A stretch of DNA of 64,000 nt from JAWWPG01 sp033850885. Its GTDB lineage: Bacteria > Actinomycetota > Actinomycetes > Propionibacteriales > Nocardioidaceae. The notes beneath the pieces were generated by a model. The model was not told where the DNA came from, searched no databases, and saw only the letters and a list, made by a program, of their open reading frames with translations. The DNA lies in NCBI GenBank assembly GCA_033850885.1, contig JAWWPG010000052.1:1-64000 (forward strand), in the 5' to 3' direction. Positions 8,086 through 15,950 of the stretch are shown in pieces; the first letter of the stretch is position 1; each line of letters starts with the position of its first letter. A program made the position numbers and the translations under genes.

Positions 8086-9302
8086 CGGTTGGCACCACGT
8101 GACCGACGAGGAGCGAGCCGCTCCATGTCAGCAACGATGGCGTCCGCAAGGAGCTTGATATCTCCACCGAGCTCCACCAGGTCCCGCTCACCGTCAAAGC
8201 CAGTGACAACTCGCCCTCGTGCGCTTTGTAGAGACATCTTCGCTATGACCAAGTCCTCCCGTAGGATCGCGTCATCGCCCTTCGAAATGTCAACCGCTAC
8301 GTCGAGGCCGACGCCCTTGCGGATCGCGGCGATGCTCTCGCGGGAGGTGAGTGCCTGATCAAGTTTTCGTAGATCCGGATTTTGGCTCTTGACAAGCGGC
8401 GGGATTCGCTGGCTGCCGCTACCGTACATCCACAGCAGTACATCGCCGAGCTCGCGCATTTTGGCTGCGGGGATCGGCGTCTTGGTAGCTGTAATCTTCT
8501 TCCGGCCGCCTATCCCCAGGAACTGCTGAATGCCTGACAGCCCCAGACCAGTGTAAAGGTGCGAGAAGAAGAACCGCTTGTTGTAGCGATCATCCCGCCG
8601 ATACACGCCGGCATCCTCGGCTTGCTCGAGCGCCATTAGACCCTGGTACAGCCTAGCGACCGTAGTGTGCCGGTCGCCTATCTGGCGAGCGATGTCATCG
8701 AGCGAGACCTTGTAGGTGTTGTGAACGCTTGCGATGTAGATGGCCTTACCCATCGCGTCCCATACCGCTGGCCCGTTTACGTGCTTGAAACCGATGTAGC
8801 GCCAGACGTCCTCCCGAGTGCACGGCACGTACGGGATCAGGGCCAGTTCATCTTTCGCTGCATCGTCGAGGGCTGGTAGATCCGTCGCCTTCAAGCGCTG
8901 GCGCAACTTCTGGTCCATTAGGAGCTTTACGGCGGCTAGTCGCCGGTTGCCCTCGACGACCACCCATCGGCCGTTCTCGAACGTAGCGAACAGAGGCTCG
9001 TACGGGAAGAAACCGTTTGCGGCGATCGAGTCGGCAACTTCGTTTACGGCAAACTCGCGCCACAGTGTCTCCAAGATCGCATCCTGTGACGAGTCGGACT
9101 CGCCGTGTAACCGGGGGTTCCTGTCGTCGAGGTAGAGATCATCTGGGGACGCGTGATCGACAATGAAACTCTGGCCGTCGACGGGCACAGTTGCGCTGAC
9201 GGACATAGTAGCGATGTTAGCGCCAGCGCCATGGCGCCACGCCAGCAACACACCTGCCACATCCGCCGGCTGAGGCGTCGGCTCGTGCAGCGCGATTGTC
9301 AT
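8082..9302 (-). CDS. ParB/Srx-fold N-terminal domain protein
   Basis: A 406-residue protein. Its N-terminal third is a ParB-type domain: DDLYLDDRNPRL, an aliphatic stretch, then VVVEGNRRLAAVKLL (about 114-128), the nucleotide-binding signature of ParB/Srx proteins. A helix-turn-helix-like region (VSLDDIARQIGDRHTTVARLYQGL) follows near residue 206, and the C-terminal third is helical. Chromosome-partition ParB would sit beside parA; here it heads an operon with nuclease-like and methyltransferase genes, so a DNA-targeting role is likelier. The real start may be the internal ATG at 9206, just before the conserved part. Its stop overlaps the next gene by 4 bp. Confidence 0.8.
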   Translation of the reverse strand: MTIALHEPTPQPADVAGVLLAWRHGAGANIATMSVSATVPVDGQSFIVDHASPDDLYLDDRNPRLHGESDSSQDAILETLWREFAVNEVADSIAANGFFPYEPLFATFENGRWVVVEGNRRLAAVKLLMDQKLRQRLKATDLPALDDAAKDELALIPYVPCTREDVWRYIGFKHVNGPAVWDAMGKAIYIASVHNTYKVSLDDIARQIGDRHTTVARLYQGLMALEQAEDAGVYRRDDRYNKRFFFSHLYTGLGLSGIQQFLGIGGRKKITATKTPIPAAKMRELGDVLLWMYGSGSQRIPPLVKSQNPDLRKLDQALTSRESIAAIRKGVGLDVAVDISKGDDAILREDLVIAKMSLQSARGRVVTGFDGERDLVELGGDIKLLADAIVADMERLAPRRSRGANR

Positions 9303-9804
9303 GTGCGAAGGTAGCAGCTGGGATCGGTGTCATATCGGTCCCGCTAGGCCGGTACAGCCTGCCCGAGCCAGAGGCGACCAGACGCGGTCTTGGTGCGGTG
9401 CCGACTCAGCAGGCTCAGCCACATTGGCTCGGGTCGGCGGTGAACCAGCCCGTCGTTATGCGCGATGGCCGTCCGAAAGGTCCTCATGACTGGCGGTCAT
9501 GCTGCCGGGGCAGGCTGGATTGCCTCCGCGACCGTTCGAGGCCTTGCTAGGCTGTTGTCTGTGCTTGGCGGTACGATTTGTCCCTAAACGACCTCTAGCG
9601 TGTCCTCGATCTGTTCGCGGGAGCAGGGGGTCTGAGCGAATGCTTCTCCAAAACGGGTCGATTCCACACAATTGCTGCAGTTGAGAACGACGCGCGACCG
9701 CGACCTTGCACGCCAATCCCCCGCGCCGAAGTCCATGCTCGCGGCATCCGCGAATGGGTCAAGGGGCCGATGTGACCGTGGACATCGGGCGCAGGAGGGC
9801 TATC
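9303..9804. other. Gap without recognised gene
   Basis: No gene is supported on either strand. It must hold the promoters of the leftward ParB-like operon and the rightward HTH gene. A short inverted repeat (CATGAC/GTCATG, 9485-9501) lies in the middle. Confidence 0.5.
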
Positions 9805-10188
9805 TTGCTGCTGATGGCACCGGTCGATTGCATTTCGCTTACGGACGCTGCCGAGATCCTTGGCTGCTCGCGGGCGACTGTTCGACGCCACATTCTGGCC
9901 GGTCGGCTGGAGTCCGGTGATCGAGACGAACCTGGGTCGATGTCAAGAGATGCGGTCGAGCAGTTAGCGAGGCGGAGTTACGACTGGCGGAAGCGCCTGC
10001 ACGACGACCAGTCATATTGGCTGACCGGTCAGCGAGCGGCCGATGTGCTCGGTGTGAATCGGGCCAGGCTCAACCAGCTGGCGGATCGCGGCTTCGTTCC
10101 GTACGTGACACACGACGACGGGACCAGGCTGTACCGGCGAGAGCAGCTTGAGGTGGTGGCGAATGCCCGGCAGGCGAGGTGGCGGTAA
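9805..10188 (+). CDS. Double helix-turn-helix (excisionase/MerR-like) protein
   Basis: A 127-residue DNA-binding protein with two consecutive HTH_17-like modules: SLTDAAEILGCSRATVRRHI (about residues 11-30) and TGQRAADVLGVNRARLNQL (about 74-92), each followed by the wing that recognises a short site. The TTG at 9805 is chosen because AGGAGGG (9793-9799) is 5 bases upstream; the next in-frame ATG at 9814 is too far from it. It overlaps the DUF6308 gene by 10 bp, so it may regulate that gene. An excisionase role is possible given the decayed integrase nearby, but the island is too degraded to tell. Confidence 0.7.
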   Translation: MLLMAPVDCISLTDAAEILGCSRATVRRHILAGRLESGDRDEPGSMSRDAVEQLARRSYDWRKRLHDDQSYWLTGQRAADVLGVNRARLNQLADRGFVPYVTHDDGTRLYRREQLEVVANARQARWR

Positions 10189-10886
10189 TTGTCACGGACG
10201 TCCCGGCGCCAGAGGGAGGACGATTGGCGAGCGAGAAGGTAGACGATGGGCTTGGCGAGCGCTTGCTTCTCTGCGTGCAAGCCTCTCGGACAGTTGGCGA
10301 CCTCAGGGAATACTGGGCGGATAAGCCTTGGCCCGAGGGCTTCTCCGGGCGGTGGTTTGAGAGCATCGGCGGCGGGGGTGACCAGCCAGCTGTGGCCAAC
10401 CGAATCACGGGCACCGACATCGTGGCGGTGGCGGCCCTCAGCGTTCGAATCCCGATTTGGATGTCATGGAGGCTCCTGGAGTCGGATAGTGACGAGATCG
10501 AGTCCCTGCTTGCGCACATCCCTCGAGATCAAGACCTGTGGGTTGCCGTTGAGGCGACGGTTGGGGGTGGGTCCGAGGCGGATCTGTTGTGGTCCAAGCT
10601 GGCGGCGATGTCGAGGGAAGCGTCCAAGACCGGGATGCGCCGGGTGACCGCTGGGAAGCTCCTGGCACGGAAACGTCCTCGCCTGATCCCCATCCAGGAC
10701 ACCAACGTTATGAAGGTCGTCCAACTAAGGGCGGGGTGCGGCTGGTGGCTTTCACTCCGCCACGCCCTAAGCGACGAGAGACTTCGTCTGGCGATCGACC
10801 AGCGCGCAGCCGAGGCGGGAGTTCCTAGTCACGTGTCGACACTCCGCGTCCTTGATGTCATTCTTTGGATGCGAGGTCGTGGCTAG
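10179..10886 (+). CDS. DUF6308 family protein
   Basis: A 235-residue protein with the hallmarks I associate with DUF6308: GRWFESIGGG (about 57-66), VANRITGTDIVAV (72-84), IPRDQDLW, then VTAGKLLARKRPRLIPIQDTNV (about 155-176). The family is common in Actinobacteria and has no known function; the last motif resembles the basic region of some nucleic-acid-binding enzymes but proves nothing. It starts at a GTG inside the preceding HTH gene and is translationally coupled to it. The region downstream (10887-11357) has no gene. Confidence 0.7.
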   Translation: MAVIVTDVPAPEGGRLASEKVDDGLGERLLLCVQASRTVGDLREYWADKPWPEGFSGRWFESIGGGGDQPAVANRITGTDIVAVAALSVRIPIWMSWRLLESDSDEIESLLAHIPRDQDLWVAVEATVGGGSEADLLWSKLAAMSREASKTGMRRVTAGKLLARKRPRLIPIQDTNVMKVVQLRAGCGWWLSLRHALSDERLRLAIDQRAAEAGVPSHVSTLRVLDVILWMRGRG

Positions 10887-11357
10887 GATCTCGTTTGCCG
10901 TGTGAGTCGCCATCACCCCACCGACCTGGTATCGAACGAGGCCGCGAATGCCTCCAAAGCCTGGCGAGCCCTCAGGTAGGCGACAGCTGGTCCTCGGCAC
11001 TGGTGAGGCCGAGCAAACTGTCGATCCGCCGTCGGCGCTCACGCACATCAGTCGGCTCGTCTAGCGGCTGGGCAGTAGCGCAACCGCTGCGGCGACGCTT
11101 CGTACTTCTCTAGCCGTCCCCATCTCTAGCGCCAGTATCCTGGTGCCAACTCAGTCGCGATCTGCTTGTCCGTACATCCCATTTTCGCGATGGTCGATAG
11201 CCAAGGCTCCGAGCCCTTCGTGACGCCAGGCGCGCTGTTCAGGTTCTTCCGGCACGGGTACAAACGTAACGCGCCCAGCAAAAGCGAGCCTGTCCCTCGA
11301 CCGACTGCCATATGCGGGATTTTTTCACTGCCTCTATATCTGTCGGTGAACCCTGTC
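10887..11357. other. Gap without recognised gene
   Basis: No reading frame here has a ribosome site or a recognisable motif. The rightward frame that runs into the HNH gene from 11166 looks non-coding before about 11358 (no family match, Pro/Arg-biased). Confidence 0.45.
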
Positions 11358-12026
11358 ATGCTCAGTGGCATGGAAGACTGGACTCTCGGGCTTTGCGCCA
11401 ACTGCAGAGCTTCCCTGGACTTTACGGCTCCGGCGGCACTCTTCTGCTCCGAGCGCTGCCGAGGGTACGCCAAGGACGTCCGCTACTTCCGTGCCTGCCA
11501 TGCAGATGGTCGAGTCAGCGATCCCGACGTCGTTCAGGCACTGAAGATGCGAATGGCTCACCGGGTGGTCGGCGGTTACAACGCCGCCGAGCGACGAGTA
11601 GATCCAGGGGTACGTTCCACCATTCTCGCCGCCAACGATAGCCTGTGCCGCATGTGCAACTCGGCCCAAGCGACCGAGGTGGATCACATCGAGGGACCTA
11701 GCAGCCGAGCTGGCAACCTACAGGGGCTGTGCCACGACTGTCACATGAAGAAGACCGAGCAGCGTTTCGGGTTGATGACGCCCGAGCATGCGCAGGTTCG
11801 CGATGCGTTCATGCTGCGTGTGTATGACGACCCGCCATCGCGAGCCTGTGACGACGAACGGAGCTGGAACGAACGATGGCCAGTCCTGCTGGCCGAGACG
11901 AGGGAGTGGTGCGAGCGCGAATCAGGCAATCTTGACGCGGGATACTTCGGTGACGGCTCGACCGGAACGGTGGACGACTTCGAGCACGGCATCTATCTGC
12001 AGAAGCTAGCTGAGCGGGACGACTGA
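11358..12026 (+). CDS. HNH endonuclease with N-terminal zinc ribbon
   Basis: About 222 residues. The N-terminal part carries two Cys pairs (LCANCRASLDF and FCSERC), a likely zinc ribbon. The HNH core follows: LCRMCNSAQ, VDHIEGPSS (first His), GNLQGLCHDCHMKKT (Asn and last His), the layout of metal-dependent single-module DNA nucleases of phage and restriction systems. Start is uncertain: the ATGs at 11358 and 11370 both precede the first Cys pair, and neither has a clear Shine-Dalgarno site. The frame is open from 11166, but the added residues look random. It stands alone between gaps in the island. Confidence 0.75.
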   Translation: MLSGMEDWTLGLCANCRASLDFTAPAALFCSERCRGYAKDVRYFRACHADGRVSDPDVVQALKMRMAHRVVGGYNAAERRVDPGVRSTILAANDSLCRMCNSAQATEVDHIEGPSSRAGNLQGLCHDCHMKKTEQRFGLMTPEHAQVRDAFMLRVYDDPPSRACDDERSWNERWPVLLAETREWCERESGNLDAGYFGDGSTGTVDDFEHGIYLQKLAERDD

Positions 12027-12227
12027 CAAGGGCGAAGCCAAAACATGGTGGCTGCCGCCCGACAGGAGCGCGGCCGGTGGCCTCGAGGCTCACCAGCACT
12101 AGTGACGGGTCGACGTCAGCCGCGATGTCATCATCAGGCCCCGATCATCCTTCGGCGTGGGAATCGGATGACCGGAGCTATGCCCACTAGCGTTTGAGCT
12201 ACTGGGCACGGCATGTCGAGTAGAACC

Positions 12228-12563
12228 ATGGCTCACAAGCGTGTAACCATCCTGAGGGATGATCTAACCGGCAAGATACTCTCGGATGGCGCTGGCGAGA
12301 CAGTGCTGTTCGGTCTCGACGGCAACAGCTACGAGATCGATATCGACACCAAGGGTGCCGAGAAGTTGCGCGGCGCTCTGGCGACTTACATCGCGGCGGC
12401 ACGCAGAGTTTCGGGGACTCGCTCTTCGCGTATCCCAAGGGTCAAGTCCGCTCCCGACCCGGGAACAGTCCGTGCCTGGGCAGCGGCTCAGGGTATCCAG
12501 GTGGGAGATCGCGGTCGGCTTCCCGCTTCGGTCGTCGCACAGTTCGAGGCGGCTGGCTTCTGA
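12228..12563 (+). CDS. lsr2: Lsr2 family nucleoid-associated silencer
   Basis: A 111-residue protein of full Lsr2 length. The N-terminal oligomerisation domain reads KRVTILRDDLTGKIL through EIDIDTKGAEKLRGAL, and the C-terminal DNA-binding domain has VRAWAAAQGI, VGDRGRLPASVV with the RGR core that enters the minor groove of AT-rich DNA. Lsr2 silences foreign DNA in Actinobacteria. This is probably an accessory copy, since it sits in a degraded island rather than in a conserved chromosomal context. The start is the ATG before AHKRVT; a nearby upstream ATG adds five atypical residues. Confidence 0.9.
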   Translation: MAHKRVTILRDDLTGKILSDGAGETVLFGLDGNSYEIDIDTKGAEKLRGALATYIAAARRVSGTRSSRIPRVKSAPDPGTVRAWAAAQGIQVGDRGRLPASVVAQFEAAGF

Positions 12564-13521
12564 CTGGCGGCTGACGCTGCCGCTGCGGTTCAGATGTCAA
12601 TGCATTTTCAACCACGCGCACTTCGTTGGCTCAGCCCGCGGACCGCGGTACTTCAACGATTCGCTACGCTCCGGCTTGACCAGCCGACCAAGGGGATCTC
12701 CATCGAGCTGGACTACAGCGACACCGACATCCCGGGCATCCGAGCACTCGACTTCATCGCGGGGGTCAGGCCGCGCGCGTCAGCCACATCCCTGACTCAA
12801 TTCCCGGTAAGAAGGTCACAGTCGAGTTCGATGGATGGGTGCTCCCCGAAGCGGCGTCGCATCGTTTCGACATCGGCAGACGATGTCATCCAATCGCCTG
12901 CTCCGGGGCCGAACATCCGCGCCAAGCCAGTGAGGTTGCCGCCGGCCATCCAATGGTGGCAACAAGTACTCCGCGGTCCCAGGCTTGCCCAGAGGACCCG
13001 GGCCCGAACCGGCGCGCATCTAGTACTCAGCGACGCAATCATCCCGGCGCGTGACAATCTTCATCCTCGCCTCGCTGTTGCAACGCCACCGGGTCGTTCC
13101 CCCGAGGCTCAGCTCGCCAGATGGGCGGATTTCATGGCGGCGAGCATCTCTTCAGGGGCGTCCACTGGCACCGAGCACCCAGATATGACTCCGTGCTTGG
13201 GCCTTCCTCGCCACGCCTAGGTGAGGGGCATGCAGAAGTACCTGAAGCTGGCTTCCTGGAAAGTGCAAGGCTATTTCTTTATCGCAGCAGCATTGTCGCC
13301 TTGCCCCGAATAGCAGCTAATGCTGTGGAGTTGAGGCTTCGGGGGGCAACACGCCGCCGTTGGACCGGTCGACGCGAGTACCCCACGTCGCTGGGCTGGG
13401 TAGTTCGCGGGCGCGCGCTCACCGATGTGATCCCTATGCAAAGCGGCGAAGGCGGCGTTGCTCGAGTGATAAAGTCGACCTGGATGATCTGCCATGACTA
13501 AACAGATAGGCATTCAACACG
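12564..13521. other. Nearly 1 kb gap with gene-like fragments
   Basis: No intact gene. Pieces look once coding: GISIELDYSDTDIPGIRALDF near 12690-12750 and, in another frame, GKKVTVEFDGWVLPEAASHRF near 12805-12870. They lie in order but in different frames, as expected of a decayed gene. I recognise no family. The rest shows nothing. Confidence 0.45.
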
Positions 13522-14643
13522 ATGCAACCTTCTCCAACTTCCCCGATGCCCGACTGCCGGAAGTATGGGCAGTACTACATCATACCGGCAAGCGATCCGC
13601 TGCCAGCGACGATAGATCTCTTAACCTTCGATTCGAATGTTGTCGTGGATATCGCGCGCCACTTCTACAGAGATCCGGGCTTTAGCCGCCACCGCATGGA
13701 AGATCTCTTAAGCCTCCTCATTGACCTACCAGCGATGAAAGACGGCCATGGCAAATCTAGTCCGGCTCATGATTTCTGGCTCGGCGTCGCGGAAAGCGCT
13801 CGCACCAGCTGGTTCTGCGCGCCGGACGAGCTAAGGTATAGAAGAAACAACCATGCCATGGCGGTCTCCCTTACATGGACTCCCGCGCAATGGAAACGGA
13901 AACTCGGTAGCCGCTACCCTCCAGCGAACGGCTATTGCCTTCCAGAGATCACCGTACCCAAGGACTCAGCGAGTTCAATCAAGATTGATTATGTTTCTTT
14001 GCTCAAGATGCGTCAAGTGCTTAGCGCCACACAGGGGCGGGGCAAGGATTGGGGGTACCGACTGACCAAATACATCGAGTGGGCGAACTGGTGCAATCGG
14101 GAGTTGCAATATATCAGTGGCTATGCGCTGCAAATCGCGGTAGACCTTTTTTTAGGCAGTGGTCCTACCAAGGAGTACACTGCAAAACTGTTGCATATGG
14201 GAGCCGGCAACGAGTCAATAGAGGCAGTGCAAAAGCAGTGCTGGAACACTGCTTGTGATATCGTGTTTCTCCGTCAGTCTGACCGCTATGCTTTCGGCGG
14301 ACTGCGGCTCTCAGGTCAAACACGTTCGCATGCAAGGACAGTTCTCATCAGCGGCGATAAGGGCTTGGTGGGCTTGCGAAAGCGCACCTGGTCACTAACG
14401 AGCCAGCAAAATACTCATGGAAGAACCATACCGATCAACCTCATCAACCATTCTGACCACCCAGGCGCTCTTCACGACCTTCCGCGTTTTGAAGCAACTA
14501 TGCGTGAGTTGTTTCTTGAGCAACAACGCCGAGTGACAGTCCACAGCCTTTCAATTGAGGACAGTCTGGTGAAGCTGGCCAAGGTTGCTGAGACCCTCGA
14601 GCAGGACTCAACCACGCCTTCGCCTCGCATTGTGACCTTATGA
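13522..14643 (+). CDS. PIN-like domain protein (putative nuclease)
   Basis: A 373-residue protein. An early TFDSNVVVDIARHF (about residues 34-47) resembles the first acidic strand of PIN ribonucleases, and WNTACDIVFLRQSDRYAF followed by RTVLISGDKGLVGLRKRTW (about 240-300) resembles the last acidic strand. The middle 170 residues would be an insertion. The catalytic assignment is inference. The codon usage includes many A/T third positions (ATATATCAG, TTTTTTTA), clearly unlike the high-GC core, which indicates recent transfer. No antitoxin-like partner precedes it within 900 bp, so a classical VapBC pair is unlikely; the decayed integrase follows immediately. Confidence 0.6.
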   Translation: MQPSPTSPMPDCRKYGQYYIIPASDPLPATIDLLTFDSNVVVDIARHFYRDPGFSRHRMEDLLSLLIDLPAMKDGHGKSSPAHDFWLGVAESARTSWFCAPDELRYRRNNHAMAVSLTWTPAQWKRKLGSRYPPANGYCLPEITVPKDSASSIKIDYVSLLKMRQVLSATQGRGKDWGYRLTKYIEWANWCNRELQYISGYALQIAVDLFLGSGPTKEYTAKLLHMGAGNESIEAVQKQCWNTACDIVFLRQSDRYAFGGLRLSGQTRSHARTVLISGDKGLVGLRKRTWSLTSQQNTHGRTIPINLINHSDHPGALHDLPRFEATMRELFLEQQRRVTVHSLSIEDSLVKLAKVAETLEQDSTTPSPRIVTL

Positions 14644-14647
14644 GGCC

Positions 14648-15365
14648 ATGCCTGACGTTCAACAATCACGGCGTGACGCCGCGGTCCGCGATGGGTTGCT
14701 GGGCACTAACGCCTTCGCGCTGGTCAAGCGGCCCGGCCCGACGCCGCGCGAGGCGGAGTTCCTGACACCCGAACAGACGTCATCGTTGCTGGTGGCCGCA
14801 GGCAAGAGTCGATACCGACCACTCTTCGAATTGCTGGTGAACACCGCACTGCGCCGTGGCGAGGCGCTCGCCTTGAAAGTGGTCTGACATCGACGTCACA
14901 AACGCGATGCTGCGGGTCCGTGGAATCCTCGCGCGCATCGACGGGCAGCTCCAGGTCACGGACACCAAAACGTCAAGTCGCGCCGATCCATCCCGTTGGC
15001 GGCCCCTGCCATGGCCATATTAGAGGAGCTGAAGACCCGACAGGCCTCGGACAAGCTGCGAGCGGGGAACTTGTGGAGTCAGACTGGTTACGTCTTCACA
15101 ACCGAACTCGGCGAGGCATGCGACCCTCGCAACGCGCTGCGCGCCCTCACCACGGCCGCCAAGGCAGCCGGGTTGACCACGTGGGGCTCCACACGCTGCG
15201 ACACTCGGCCGCGTCAGTCATGCTCAGCCTTCGGAAATGCGTTCATCTGGGCCCGCACACGTCCAGCCGGCGTCATTTCAATGGGGTTCGCAAGTCATGC
15301 ACTTCACTGAACGCCCGCGAACGGAGGTCATTGGCTACATTGCTGGCCACGAGAACTCAACTTGA
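14648..15365 (+). pseudogene. Tyrosine recombinase/phage integrase, multiply frameshifted
   Basis: Pieces of one integrase lie in order in changing frames: FLTPEQTSSLLVAAGKSRY and NTALRRGEALAL (14760-14876), WSDIDVTNAMLRVRG (from about 14880), SRRSIPLAAPAMAILEEL with WSQTGYVFTTELGEACDPRN (14980-15170), GLHTLRHSAASVML (about 15185-15230, containing the catalytic H-x-x-R), and VIGYIAGHENS near the end. At least three frame changes separate these. The catalytic domain is therefore inactive. It is the clearest sign that the island was once integrative, possibly carrying the genes to its left. Confidence 0.8.
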
Positions 15366-15950
15366 CTCGAGGCAATCTGGCCGGCTGAGCGGCCATCGTG
15401 CCGTATCCTCTCGAGACGGCGGACCGCCTCGGCGACCCAGACGGTCCCGCCCGTCGGCCACCACCTCCCGGCCATCACGTTACTGCTCCGTTAAACGGCG
15501 TCCGCCGCGGCGAGGTACTGGCATCCAGCCTTGCCGTCCCCCAGCCAGGTTCACCTCTGTCCGCAACCCGACACCCCGTTACCTTCTTCGTGGCCCCGTA
15601 AGGCAGAGTTCTGGTCGCCAGGTACGGCATGACTCAAGTCCCTGTCTTGCGCATGATCCGGGGGGTGTTGTCACCGGCTCTGGTGGCGTCGGTTGACCGC
15701 TGATAGGGACAGGGCCGTTCGACCCCGGACAGGTGGGGCACCGTCCCCTCCTCCGCATGGTCGCCTTCCCGTCCGGTTGGCTAGCCCGCTCGCTGACCTG
15801 CCTGCGCGCCGCCAATGAAAGCTCCATCTTCGTTCGTGCCCCTGGAAGCTGCTCTGCGGCGATCCAAGAATAAGGAACTCATCCCCTTGCGTGCGCACGC
15901 ATGCTTAGATAGCCTTCCTGCGCGATCTCGACCTAGGATGTGATGGCACT
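15366..15950. other. Gap upstream of cutinase gene
   Basis: No gene is seen. The last 60 bases should contain the promoter of the cutinase-like gene. A self-complementary GCGTGCGCACGC run lies near 15888-15899. Confidence 0.45.

Noticed and set aside
8082..9302. ParB-like gene as a plasmid or chromosome partition locus
   Set aside because: No parA and no parS-like repeats are visible, and the partners are nuclease-like and methyltransferase genes.
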